Origin: G965213525 sp965213525
GTDB taxonomy: Bacteria > Actinomycetota > Acidimicrobiia > Acidimicrobiales > Poriferisodalaceae
Length of the DNA stretch: 64,000 bases
Assembly: GCA_965213525.1 (NCBI GenBank)
Contig: OZ243889.1
Coordinates: 930,001 to 994,000 of the forward strand
Direction: 5' to 3'
The notes under the pieces are model-generated. The model was not told the DNA's origin and ran no database searches. It saw only the letters and a list, made by a program, of their open reading frames with translations. The translations under genes and the position numbers were made by a program. How positions within the stretch are numbered: the first letter of the stretch is position 1; each line of letters begins with the position of its first letter. This document shows, piece by piece, positions 51,469 to 59,160 of this stretch.

Positions 51469-52349
51469 CGGCGCACCTGCATGCGGTCGTGGCGCCACAG
51501 CGCGTAGCCGGCGAACGCCGCGGTCCACACCACTGCAGCGCCGAGCACCAGCGGCGTCGACACCGCGGGCAGGCCATCTGATCCCGAGTTGGCCTCGCCG
51601 TGGATGCGGGTCGCCACCTCGAAGGGCAGGCCGAACAGATCGAACAGGCCGACCTCATCGGGGACCCCGGCCCCGCTGATCAAGGTGTTGGCCGCCGCCG
51701 AGGACACCAACAGGACCAGGATCACCCCCGCCGAGGCCGCCGCCCGCCGATCCGTCGTCGACGCCACCGCCAACGACAGCGCGGCGGTCGGTGCGGCCAC
51801 CCCGACGCCGGCGCCGAGGATGCGGACGAAGACCAGCGCCACCCCCCCGGGGCCGTCGGGTCCGGCGCCCTGGAGGGTGAGGGCGATCAGCAGCAGCAGC
51901 GGCGGACCGAGGGTGACGATGGCCAACACGATGCCGACCGCGCCGGCCCGAGCCGCCAGGTAGGTGCGGCGGCTGAGCGGCGAGGCCAGGTAGAGCCCGA
52001 GCATGCCGCTGCGGCGGTCGGTGCAGAGCAGCTCGGGGGCTACGAAGGCGCTGAACAGCACGATGGCGGTGGTGACGAAGCCGTAGTACTCGCCGTAGCT
52101 GGGCAGGACCAGATCGCGCAGGTCGTCCTGGGGCAGCAGCGCAGCCAGCCCGACGAACACGATGGCAGGCAGGAACGACATGGCGATGACCGCCAACGCC
52201 AGCAGCTTGGCCCACACGGTGCGCCGGCGTCCGAGGGCCCGCTCGACGCCGTGGCGCACCAGCACGCCGATCGAGTGCGACGCGCCGAGCCGCTCACCGT
52301 CATAGGGCCGGTAGCTGCGATCGACGATCCGAGCCCCGACGTCGCTCAT
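51465..52349 (-). CDS. ABC-2 type transporter permease
   Basis: A 294-residue protein from ATG 52349. It begins VDRSYRPYDGERLGASHSIG and has six hydrophobic segments (LLALAVIAMSFLPAIVFVGLAALL, YYGFVTTAIVLFSAFVAPE and others). The cytoplasmic loop reads CTDRRSGMLGLYLASPLSRR, typical of ABC-2 permeases. It overlaps both neighbouring ATPases by 4 bp, giving an ATPase-permease-ATPase-permease order. Confidence 0.88.
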   Translation of the reverse strand: MSDVGARIVDRSYRPYDGERLGASHSIGVLVRHGVERALGRRRTVWAKLLALAVIAMSFLPAIVFVGLAALLPQDDLRDLVLPSYGEYYGFVTTAIVLFSAFVAPELLCTDRRSGMLGLYLASPLSRRTYLAARAGAVGIVLAIVTLGPPLLLLIALTLQGAGPDGPGGVALVFVRILGAGVGVAAPTAALSLAVASTTDRRAAASAGVILVLLVSSAAANTLISGAGVPDEVGLFDLFGLPFEVATRIHGEANSGSDGLPAVSTPLVLGAAVVWTAAFAGYALWRHDRMQVRR

Positions 52350-53380
52350 CGGACCAATCCCCCGGTGGCCTCGGTGCCTCCGGTGACCGCACCGCCCACG
52401 TCGGTGCCGCCCCCTCTGCTGACCCCGGAGGCGGTGCCGCCGCGGTTGCCGACCTCGCCGCTGGTGCCGCCGGTGTCGAAGAAGACGTCTTCGAGGCTGG
52501 CCCGCCGCACCTCGAGGCGGTGCAGGGCGAGGCCCCGGTCGGCCACGGCGTCGCGGACGGCGTCGGCGGCGGCGTCGGCGTGCTCGCCGGCGTCGACGCA
52601 CAGCGTGGTGCCGTCGGAGGTGACGGTCCACCCGGCGGCCTGCAAGGCCCCGAGCAGCTCGGCGCCGCCGCCGTCGACGTCGACGACGAGCTCGCTGGCA
52701 CCGTCTTGCAGATCGTCGAGCCGCCCGGCGCGCACGACCCGTCCGGCGTCGAGGATGACGACCCCGCCACAGATGCGCTCGACCTCGCCGAGGCGGTGGG
52801 AGGACAACACGACGTCGATGCCGAGCTCTGAGCCGATCCGGGCGATGAGGGTGAGCATCTCTTGGCGCTGCATCGGATCGAGCCCGTCGGTCGGCTCGTC
52901 CAACAGCAGCAGGCGGGGGTCGTGGGCGAGGGCCTGGGCGAGCTTGACGCGTTGGCGTTGCCCGGTGGACATGGTGCCGATGCCCCGGAAGCGCTCCTCC
53001 CCCAGCCCGACCTCCCACAGGGTGTCGTTGGCCCGTTCGGTGGCGGCCCGGCGGGGTAGCCCGTGCAGCTCGGCGACGTGGCGGACCAGCTCGGCGGCTT
53101 GGAGGTCAGCGGGCAGCTCGTGGTGCTCTGGTGCGTACCCGATGCGGGCCCGGACGTCGGGCCCGGCGCGCCGAGGGTCGAGGCCGAGCACCTCGAGCTG
53201 GCCGTCATCGGCGTGGTGCAGACCGAGGATCAGCCCGAGCAGGGTGGTCTTGCCGGCTCCGTTGGCGCCCAGCAGCCCGGTGATGCCCGAGCCGACGGTG
53301 ACGTCGAGGCCGTCGAGCACGGTGGTCTGGCCGTAGCGCTTGACGAGGCCCTGCGCCCGAATGGTCGGCGCCGGCTCCAC
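52346..53380 (-). CDS. ABC transporter ATP-binding protein
   Basis: A 344-residue ATPase from GTG 53380. Walker A GANGAGKTT, signature MSTGQRQRVKLAQ and Walker B LLLLDEPTDGLDP with SSHRLGEVERICGGV. A C-terminal regulatory extension ends in a Gly/Thr-rich tail of about 50 residues that is probably disordered. It is the first gene of the operon. The divergent recombinase begins only 30 bp upstream. Confidence 0.92.
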   Translation of the reverse strand: MEPAPTIRAQGLVKRYGQTTVLDGLDVTVGSGITGLLGANGAGKTTLLGLILGLHHADDGQLEVLGLDPRRAGPDVRARIGYAPEHHELPADLQAAELVRHVAELHGLPRRAATERANDTLWEVGLGEERFRGIGTMSTGQRQRVKLAQALAHDPRLLLLDEPTDGLDPMQRQEMLTLIARIGSELGIDVVLSSHRLGEVERICGGVVILDAGRVVRAGRLDDLQDGASELVVDVDGGGAELLGALQAAGWTVTSDGTTLCVDAGEHADAAADAVRDAVADRGLALHRLEVRRASLEDVFFDTGGTSGEVGNRGGTASGVSRGGGTDVGGAVTGGTEATGGLVR

Positions 53381-53397
53381 CGCCTGAGTCTCCCACG

Positions 53398-53403
53398 TAG
53401 GTT
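53398..53403 (+). promoter_or_regulatory. Leaderless-type -10 box for the recombinase gene
   Basis: TAGGTT ends 7 nt before GTG 53411. It shares the 30-bp divergent region with the ABC operon. Confidence 0.5.
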
Positions 53404-53410
53404 GAGGCCC

Positions 53411-54439
53411 GTGAGGGCGCCGGGCGCATCGGTGGTCGAGCTCGCCGAGGACTGGCTGGCGGCCAAGCGCGTCGGCGAGCGCCGGGACGACCCCGGCCAC
53501 AGCGCCCGGGCCCGCCGAGCCGATCTCTGCCGCTGGGGCCAGGCGGTGGCGGTGGTCCAGGGCCGGCGTGAGGCCGTCGACCTCGACCACCTCGACCTCG
53601 CCCACGACCTCGGCGTGGTCGGCCTCGATGATCTCGCCGACCCCGACGTGCTGGTGCGGGCGCTGGCCAGCGTGGGCGACCACTACGAGGCGACGTCTCG
53701 GGCGCGGATGCTCTCGACGTTGCGGGTGTTCTGCCGGTGGCTGGTGCGCCGTGGCCACCTCGGCGCCGACCCGACCGAGCTCGACGAGCTGCGGGTCTCC
53801 CAGGCCGGGGGCCGCCGCCTGCCCAAGGCGTTCTCGGCGGGCGAGGTGGATCGTCTGGTGGCCAGCGCCGCCGACCCGCCGTCAGGCACCCGCAGCGCAT
53901 GGGCCACCCGGGACGTGGCGGCCATCAGGTTGCTGGCCGGGTGCGGCCTGCGGGTGTCTGAGGCCTGTCACTTGGCGGTGGATGATCTGGACCGCCAGGG
54001 CGAGCGCCCGATCCTGCGCGTCACCCGGGCCGCCAAGGGTGGTCGGGCCCGCAACGTGCCGGTGCCGGCACCGGTGGTCGCCGCTGTCGACACGTACCTC
54101 GACGAGCGTGAACGCCGAGGCGGCGCCGCCCCCGAGCTGCGGGCTGCGCCTGGTGCGCCGCTGCTGGTGCGCGCCGACGGGCGGGCGCTGAACCCCCAGG
54201 TCGTCGACCGGTTGCTGCGCCGATGTGCGGCGGCGGCGGGGCTCCGCCTGCCGACCGGGGCGGTGGCTCACGCCCTGCGCCACCACTACGGGGTGGAGCT
54301 CACGCTGCGGGGGGTGCCCCTGTCGTCGTTGCAGCAGCTCATGGGCCACGCCGACCCCCGCACGACGTCGATCTACACGACCATGGCCGAGGCCGACCTC
54401 ACCGGCGTGCTCGACGACGCCGGCTGGCTCTCGCCCTGA
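53411..54439 (+). CDS. Tyrosine recombinase (XerC/XerD-like)
   Basis: A 342-residue integrase. A SAM-like core-binding domain covers about residues 5-125. The catalytic domain has Arg in GCGLRVSEACHL, Lys in TRAAKGGRAR, HALRHHYG, GHADPRTTSIYTTM (His and nucleophilic Tyr). The full RKHRHY set therefore looks intact. Whether it resolves chromosome dimers (Xer) or integrates an element cannot be told, and no dif-like or att site is evident beside it. The GTG start is strongly tied to the TAGGTT box. Confidence 0.85.
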   Translation: MRAPGASVVELAEDWLAAKRVGERRDDPGHSARARRADLCRWGQAVAVVQGRREAVDLDHLDLAHDLGVVGLDDLADPDVLVRALASVGDHYEATSRARMLSTLRVFCRWLVRRGHLGADPTELDELRVSQAGGRRLPKAFSAGEVDRLVASAADPPSGTRSAWATRDVAAIRLLAGCGLRVSEACHLAVDDLDRQGERPILRVTRAAKGGRARNVPVPAPVVAAVDTYLDERERRGGAAPELRAAPGAPLLVRADGRALNPQVVDRLLRRCAAAAGLRLPTGAVAHALRHHYGVELTLRGVPLSSLQQLMGHADPRTTSIYTTMAEADLTGVLDDAGWLSP

Positions 54440-54448
54440 CCGTCGAGC

Positions 54449-55660
54449 TCAGCCCCCCGAGGCCTCAGCGGTCGGCCCGTCGACTGCTTCGGCCGGTGGC
54501 GCCCACCCCGGCGGGGCGAACAGCACGTGCTCGGGCTGACGGAACGGGAACAGGTGGTTCAGGTCGTCGGTGAGGATCGACACCTGCTCGCCGGTGGCGA
54601 CGGCGGTCAACACGACCTCGTTCGGCCCCAGGTCGGCGAGGTGCGCAGCAGAAGGATCGACCGCCGCTCCGAACGGTCTGTTCGTCGACGTGTCGATGCC
54701 GGGTGTGACCTCGACCGTCGCGGTGTCGGCGTCCAAGCCCATGACCTCGGGGCCGTCGTCGAAGCCGATGAACACCCCTCGGCGCCCGTCGGCCGAGAGG
54801 TGGATCGGGCCCCAGCGGGTGGGGAACGCGTCGGGGAGCCCGTCGAAATCCACCTCCTCTCCGGCCCACAGGTCCACGAAGCGCAAGCCGCAGTCCAGCT
54901 GTTCGTCGCAGGTGGCCGTGACGAACCACCCCTCCCCGCCGGTCAGGGCGGGCTCGTCGGCCAACAGGCGGACCGAGCCGCCGAGCTCGATCTGGTAGGT
55001 GACCGCCGCGGGCTGGATGGTGACGATGGCGGCGTCGCCGTCGGTGCCCACCACCTGGAGGTGGCCGGCTGGGACGTCGGAGGGCTCGGACAGCTCGAGT
55101 GTGCCCGGGGCAGCTCGCATCGACGTCACCGCCCCGGCGTCGTCCGACGACCACCACAGCGCACCGTCGCGTCCGGCCACCATCTCGCCGGGCCAGGCGC
55201 CCGCAGCGGTCGTCGTCTGGCCGGTGTCCAGGTCGATCAGGCGGGCGCCGCTGCCCTGCAGATCCTCGACGGCGAGGACCCGCCTCAGCACGCGGACCAC
55301 CTCCCCCGCCCGTGCATCCAGGTCGAGGTCGTGGTCCAAGGTGCGGACCTCACCGGTGCCCAGCTGCACGTGCAGCATCCGGCCGTTGCGGCCCACGAGG
55401 AAGACGGCATCGTCGTCGAGATCGTCGGGCACCTGGGCGACGTCGACCGAACCCACCACGCCCGACGGCCAGGTCGTCGTCGGGGGTGGTGTCGTCGTCG
55501 GCGAGTTGGATGACAGATCATCGGCAGGCGTCGATGACTCGGATGCGACGGGTGCCGTGGTCGGGGACCCATCGGTCGGCGCCGCGCAGCGGGAGCAGAA
55601 CCGGGGAGCCTCACCTTCCAGCGTGGACCCGCACGCCGAGCCGACGCTCGCCTCCCCCAT
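54449..55660 (-). CDS. Zinc-ribbon protein with beta-propeller-like region
   Basis: About 403 residues from ATG 55660; a GTG at 55714 would give 421. The N-terminus has a zinc-ribbon half ACGSTLEGEAPRFCSRCAA. A Pro/Thr linker follows. Residues about 70-400 consist of repeated short strands (VFLVGRNGRMLHVQLGTGEVRTL, GARLIDLDTGQT, RGVFIGFDDGPEVMGLDADTATVEV) that fit a WD/PQQ-type propeller. The function is unknown. It is related to the adjacent gene at 55748-57166 and probably arose by duplication. Confidence 0.65.
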   Translation of the reverse strand: MGEASVGSACGSTLEGEAPRFCSRCAAPTDGSPTTAPVASESSTPADDLSSNSPTTTPPPTTTWPSGVVGSVDVAQVPDDLDDDAVFLVGRNGRMLHVQLGTGEVRTLDHDLDLDARAGEVVRVLRRVLAVEDLQGSGARLIDLDTGQTTTAAGAWPGEMVAGRDGALWWSSDDAGAVTSMRAAPGTLELSEPSDVPAGHLQVVGTDGDAAIVTIQPAAVTYQIELGGSVRLLADEPALTGGEGWFVTATCDEQLDCGLRFVDLWAGEEVDFDGLPDAFPTRWGPIHLSADGRRGVFIGFDDGPEVMGLDADTATVEVTPGIDTSTNRPFGAAVDPSAAHLADLGPNEVVLTAVATGEQVSILTDDLNHLFPFRQPEHVLFAPPGWAPPAEAVDGPTAEASGG

Positions 55661-55747
55661 CGGCGGATCGTAGGGCCCCGCACCCCACGTCGCCGGCTCC
55701 ACCGGCTGCGACACCGCCGACCGGTCGGCGTCGGCGGGGCGAGCGGG

Positions 55748-57166
55748 TCAGCCGGTCGGGTCGCGGTCGAGCCCCTCGATCGGCGTCGCTTGCCACCCCT
55801 CAGGAGCGAACACCACAGAGCTGTGCGCTTCGGTCCACAAGCTGTCGACCCCGGACGTGCCGCTGGGGCCGGCGACGACGAGCTCGGTGCCGTGCTGCAG
55901 GTCGACGATGGCGACCCGCCCGTCGCGCGCCGTCACGCCGTAGCGCAGCGACGGATCGATGGCCGACACCCCGAGCTCGACCGGCGCGACGCCGAGGCGG
56001 CGCACGTCGAGGGCGTCGGCGTCGACGAGCACGGCGACGGGGTCGGTGATCCACGCCTCGAGCACCGCCCGCCGGCCGTCGGGGCTGCGGGCCGAGACGT
56101 GCACGTCGTGGGCGACGGCGTCTATCTCGGTCGTCGTGACCCGCCGATCCCCCGCCAGATCGACCAGCTCGGTGACACAGACGAGCTCGTCGTCGCACGA
56201 CGCGCCGAGCACCCACCGCTCCCCGCCGACGGCTGCCCGCTCGTCGAGGGGCGGGCCGAGGCTCCCGTCGGCGGTGATGCGGTGGGTGCTGGCCGCCGGG
56301 TACACGTGGACGAGCGCCGCGGCGCCGTCGGTGCCCACGACCTGGGCCCGACCGGGCAACGTCCGCACCACCACCGGCTCGGGGTCACCCGGCGAGAGGC
56401 GCCACAGAGCGGTCAGCTCGGGCCCGGGATCCGCGGGGGGCGCGATCTTCCAGATCGTGCCGTCGGCCCCGACGTGCTGGGGGCCGGCGGACTGATCGTC
56501 GACGGCACCGAGGGTGCCGGTGCGCAGATCGGTGACCCGCACCTGGCCGCCCGTCGGAGCGACGACCAGGGCGGTGCCGATGATGGTGCCGGTGGCTCCG
56601 GCCCGTCGCACCGCCACGGTGGCGACGCTGGTCAGCGCGCCGGTGCCGAGGTCGAGGGCGAACGCCTCGGGCCCGTCATCCACCACCAGCAACGTCTCCC
56701 CCGACAGCGCCTCGGGAACCTCGCCGACGTCGACCGTGGCCACCACCTCGGGCACACCGTCCGGTGGGCCGTAGCGACCCGGGGGGCCGGTGTCGCCGCC
56801 ATCGGACCGGGGCTCCTCGACCGGCCCGGTCTCCGGCGTCACCGGGACCTCGGTGGCGCCATCCCCGGTGGTCGGCGAGGACTCGTCCCCCATGGCCGCG
56901 CTCGTCTCGTCGGGCCCGCCCCCGGCGTCCTCGGCCGCCGGCTCGTCGATCGCCGTCGTCGAATCGGCGCGCCCCCAGGCCACCGCGGCCACCACGGCGA
57001 GGAGGACCACCGCAGCGATCGCCCAGCGCCGTCCCGACGGCTCGGTGGTGACCTCGGTGGTCTCGTCGGGGGCGGTGCTCATGGCGGCGGGGCCCCCGAC
57101 GACCCGGTCGAAGGGCCGCAGTCGGCGCGCACCCTCGGCCCGCAGCCGGTCAGCTCGGTCCCCCAC
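55748..57166 (-). CDS. Membrane-anchored beta-propeller-like protein
   Basis: A 472-residue protein from GTG 57166. One membrane segment (WAIAAVVLLAVVAAVAWG) lies at about residues 48-65 after a short cytoplasmic part, followed by a Thr/Pro/Glu linker. The remainder holds propeller-like strands (EALSGETLLVVDDGPEAFALDLGTGAL, VRVTDLRTGTLGAV, RYGVTARDGRVAIVDLQHG). Its C-terminus (HSSVVFAPEGWQATP) matches the neighbour (HVLFAPPGWAPP), so the two are paralogs. The N-terminus differs: membrane anchor here, zinc ribbon there. Confidence 0.7.
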   Translation of the reverse strand: MGDRADRLRAEGARRLRPFDRVVGGPAAMSTAPDETTEVTTEPSGRRWAIAAVVLLAVVAAVAWGRADSTTAIDEPAAEDAGGGPDETSAAMGDESSPTTGDGATEVPVTPETGPVEEPRSDGGDTGPPGRYGPPDGVPEVVATVDVGEVPEALSGETLLVVDDGPEAFALDLGTGALTSVATVAVRRAGATGTIIGTALVVAPTGGQVRVTDLRTGTLGAVDDQSAGPQHVGADGTIWKIAPPADPGPELTALWRLSPGDPEPVVVRTLPGRAQVVGTDGAAALVHVYPAASTHRITADGSLGPPLDERAAVGGERWVLGASCDDELVCVTELVDLAGDRRVTTTEIDAVAHDVHVSARSPDGRRAVLEAWITDPVAVLVDADALDVRRLGVAPVELGVSAIDPSLRYGVTARDGRVAIVDLQHGTELVVAGPSGTSGVDSLWTEAHSSVVFAPEGWQATPIEGLDRDPTG

Positions 57167-57271
57167 GTCGAACCCCGCCCCGCACAGGTCCCCGCCACGC
57201 CGCGAGCCTACGGACGCTCACCGGCGGGCGCCGGCGGACGCTCACCGGCGCGGGCGGGCCTCAGGCCAGCC

Positions 57272-58600
57272 TCAGGCCAGCAGGTCGGTGGCGACGTCGA
57301 CGAACAGCTGGCGGGTGAGGGCGAGCGAGGCGACGTCGATGCGCTCGTCGTGGCCGTGGAAGCGGCGGGAGAACTCGCCCCAGGACACCTCGGGCGACAT
57401 GAGCCCCGCCCCGTAGGCGATCGCCCCGGCGTCGCGGTAGAACCGGGCGTCGGTGCCCCCGACGATCAGCGACGGCAGCAGCTGGGCCTCGGGGTACACG
57501 TCGAGCATGGCCCGCTGCAGGGCGTCCCATAGCGGGGTGTCCAGCGGTGAGGCGGTCGAGTCGGCCTGGCGGATGATCTCCACGCTCACCCGCCCGGCCA
57601 GGTCGCCGAGCGCCTCGGCGAGGTGGACGTCGACGTCGGCGGCGGTCTCGCCGGGCAGGGTGCGCACGTCGAGCTCGATGGTCACCGAGTCGGGGATCAC
57701 GTTGGTCTTCACCCCGCCGTCGACGACGTTGGGGCTGAACGTGGTGTGCGAGCAGGCGTGCAGGCCCCGGGCCATCGACTCGGGCAGGCGTTCGAGCCCC
57801 TCCCAGCTGCGGGCCGGGTCGAGCAGCAGGTCACGGGTCTCGTCGTCGATCTCCAGGCCGGCGACCTGGCGCCGCCACAGGTCGTGGATGATGGCCCTGG
57901 GGCGGTGCTCGGCCAGGCGGCGCACCACCTCGGCTGCGGTCACCAGCGCGTTGTCGGTGCGAAACGGCATCGAGCCGTGCCCGGGCGTGCCGTGCACGGT
58001 GAGGCGCCGCCATGACAAGCCCTTCTCGGCCACCGACACCGTCAGCTCGGTCCCCTGGGCGGTGTGGGTGGGGATGCCGCCGAACTCGGTGAGCACGTAG
58101 TCGGCGCCCGCCACGTCGGGGTGCTCGTCGAGGAGGTGCTCGGCCCCCCAGTGCCCGCCGGCCTCTTCGTCGGCCACGCCGATGAACACCAGGGTGCCGT
58201 CGAGGCGGGGACCCTGGGCCAGCTCGCAGAACGCCACGGCCATCGCCGAGGTCAGGTTCAACATGTCGACCGCGCCCCGGCCCCAGACCTCACCGTCGAC
58301 GAGCTCGCCGCCGAAGGGGTCGCGCGACCACCCGTCGGCCGAGACCGGCACGACGTCGGTGTGCCCGAGCAGGCACAACGTCGGCGCATCCGGGACGGCG
58401 CCCTCGAGGCGGGCGACGATCGAACGACGGCCGGGGCGGCTGTCATAGCTCTGGTGGTCGACCCCGGCGTCGTCGAGGCGCTCGGCGAGGGTGGCCGCGT
58501 TGCGCTCCTCGACACCCGAGTCGGGGGTGCCGTCGTTCACACAGGCGTTGCGGATCATGTCCTGCAACAGCTCGACGGTGGCCCCGGCGTCGGTCCTCAT
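57272..58600 (-). CDS. M20 family metallopeptidase
   Basis: A 442-residue deacylase/peptidase. CLLGHTDVVPVSADGW gives the first metal His and Asp. GRGAVDMLNLTS supplies Asp. GVADEEAGGHWGAE provides the catalytic and bridging Glu. GTDARFYRDAGAIAYG and a terminal FHGHDERIDV hold the last His ligand. Such enzymes hydrolyse peptides or N-acyl amino acids (ArgE/DapE/ACY1-like). TAGCAT 6 nt before ATG 58600 suggests a leaderless transcript. Confidence 0.92.
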   Translation of the reverse strand: MRTDAGATVELLQDMIRNACVNDGTPDSGVEERNAATLAERLDDAGVDHQSYDSRPGRRSIVARLEGAVPDAPTLCLLGHTDVVPVSADGWSRDPFGGELVDGEVWGRGAVDMLNLTSAMAVAFCELAQGPRLDGTLVFIGVADEEAGGHWGAEHLLDEHPDVAGADYVLTEFGGIPTHTAQGTELTVSVAEKGLSWRRLTVHGTPGHGSMPFRTDNALVTAAEVVRRLAEHRPRAIIHDLWRRQVAGLEIDDETRDLLLDPARSWEGLERLPESMARGLHACSHTTFSPNVVDGGVKTNVIPDSVTIELDVRTLPGETAADVDVHLAEALGDLAGRVSVEIIRQADSTASPLDTPLWDALQRAMLDVYPEAQLLPSLIVGGTDARFYRDAGAIAYGAGLMSPEVSWGEFSRRFHGHDERIDVASLALTRQLFVDVATDLLA

Positions 58601-58606
58601 CGCCCG

Positions 58607-58612
58607 ATGCTA
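58607..58612 (-). promoter_or_regulatory. Leaderless-type -10 box for the M20 peptidase gene
   Basis: TAGCAT on the minus strand ends 6 nt before ATG 58600. Confidence 0.45.
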
Positions 58613-58731
58613 GGCCCCGTCGCCTCCTGGCATCAGCGGTGTGGCCGGCCCCCTCACACGGTGGCGCACGACGGCGCCGGCCCCGCCGGCCGGCCGGCCG
58701 AGGCGTCGACGACGTGTGGCAGGGTGTCTCG

Positions 58732-59160
58732 ATGCATTCGCAGCCTCGGACAGCCGCGACGCTGCCGATCGATCCGCTCCACGTCGATCTCGTCGCCGCC
58801 TCGCTGCGCGCCGGCGTCGGCCTGGCCCTGCTCGTGGCCCCCCGGGCCGCCGCCGGCCTGCTCGTCGGGGGCGACGCCGTCCGCCCGGGCACCGAGGTCA
58901 TGGCCCGCGCCGCGGGGATCCGTGACCTCGCCCTGGCCCTGCACGCCGTCTGGGCGCTCGATCGCCCCGCCGACCTCGGCCGTACCCACCGGCTGCACGC
59001 CGTGGTCGACGCCGCCGACGCCCTGACCGCCGTCGCCGCCGCCCGCCACCTCACCCCCGCCGGTCGGTGGGCCGCCGCGATCGGCGGTGCGGCGTCGGCC
59101 GCCGTCGGTCTCGTGCTCGCCCGTGAGTGGCGTGCCCAGGCTGGGACCACCCCGGCGTGA
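58732..59160 (+). CDS. Small membrane protein, DUF4267-like
   Basis: A 142-residue protein from ATG 58732. It begins HSQPRTAATLPIDPLHVDLV and has three to four weak hydrophobic segments rich in Ala (AGVGLALLVAPRAAAGLLVG, AAAIGGAASAAVGLVLA). ARAAGIRDLALALHAVWALDRP is the part that best matches DUF4267-type proteins. The role is unknown. Its stop overlaps the GTG of the next gene. A CAGGGT box sits 6 nt before the ATG. Confidence 0.6.
   Translation: MHSQPRTAATLPIDPLHVDLVAASLRAGVGLALLVAPRAAAGLLVGGDAVRPGTEVMARAAGIRDLALALHAVWALDRPADLGRTHRLHAVVDAADALTAVAAARHLTPAGRWAAAIGGAASAAVGLVLAREWRAQAGTTPA

Noticed and set aside
53411..54439. Prophage or integrative element marked by the tyrosine recombinase
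   Set aside because: No phage or conjugation genes, no direct repeats and no tRNA gene were seen around it, and base composition does not change.
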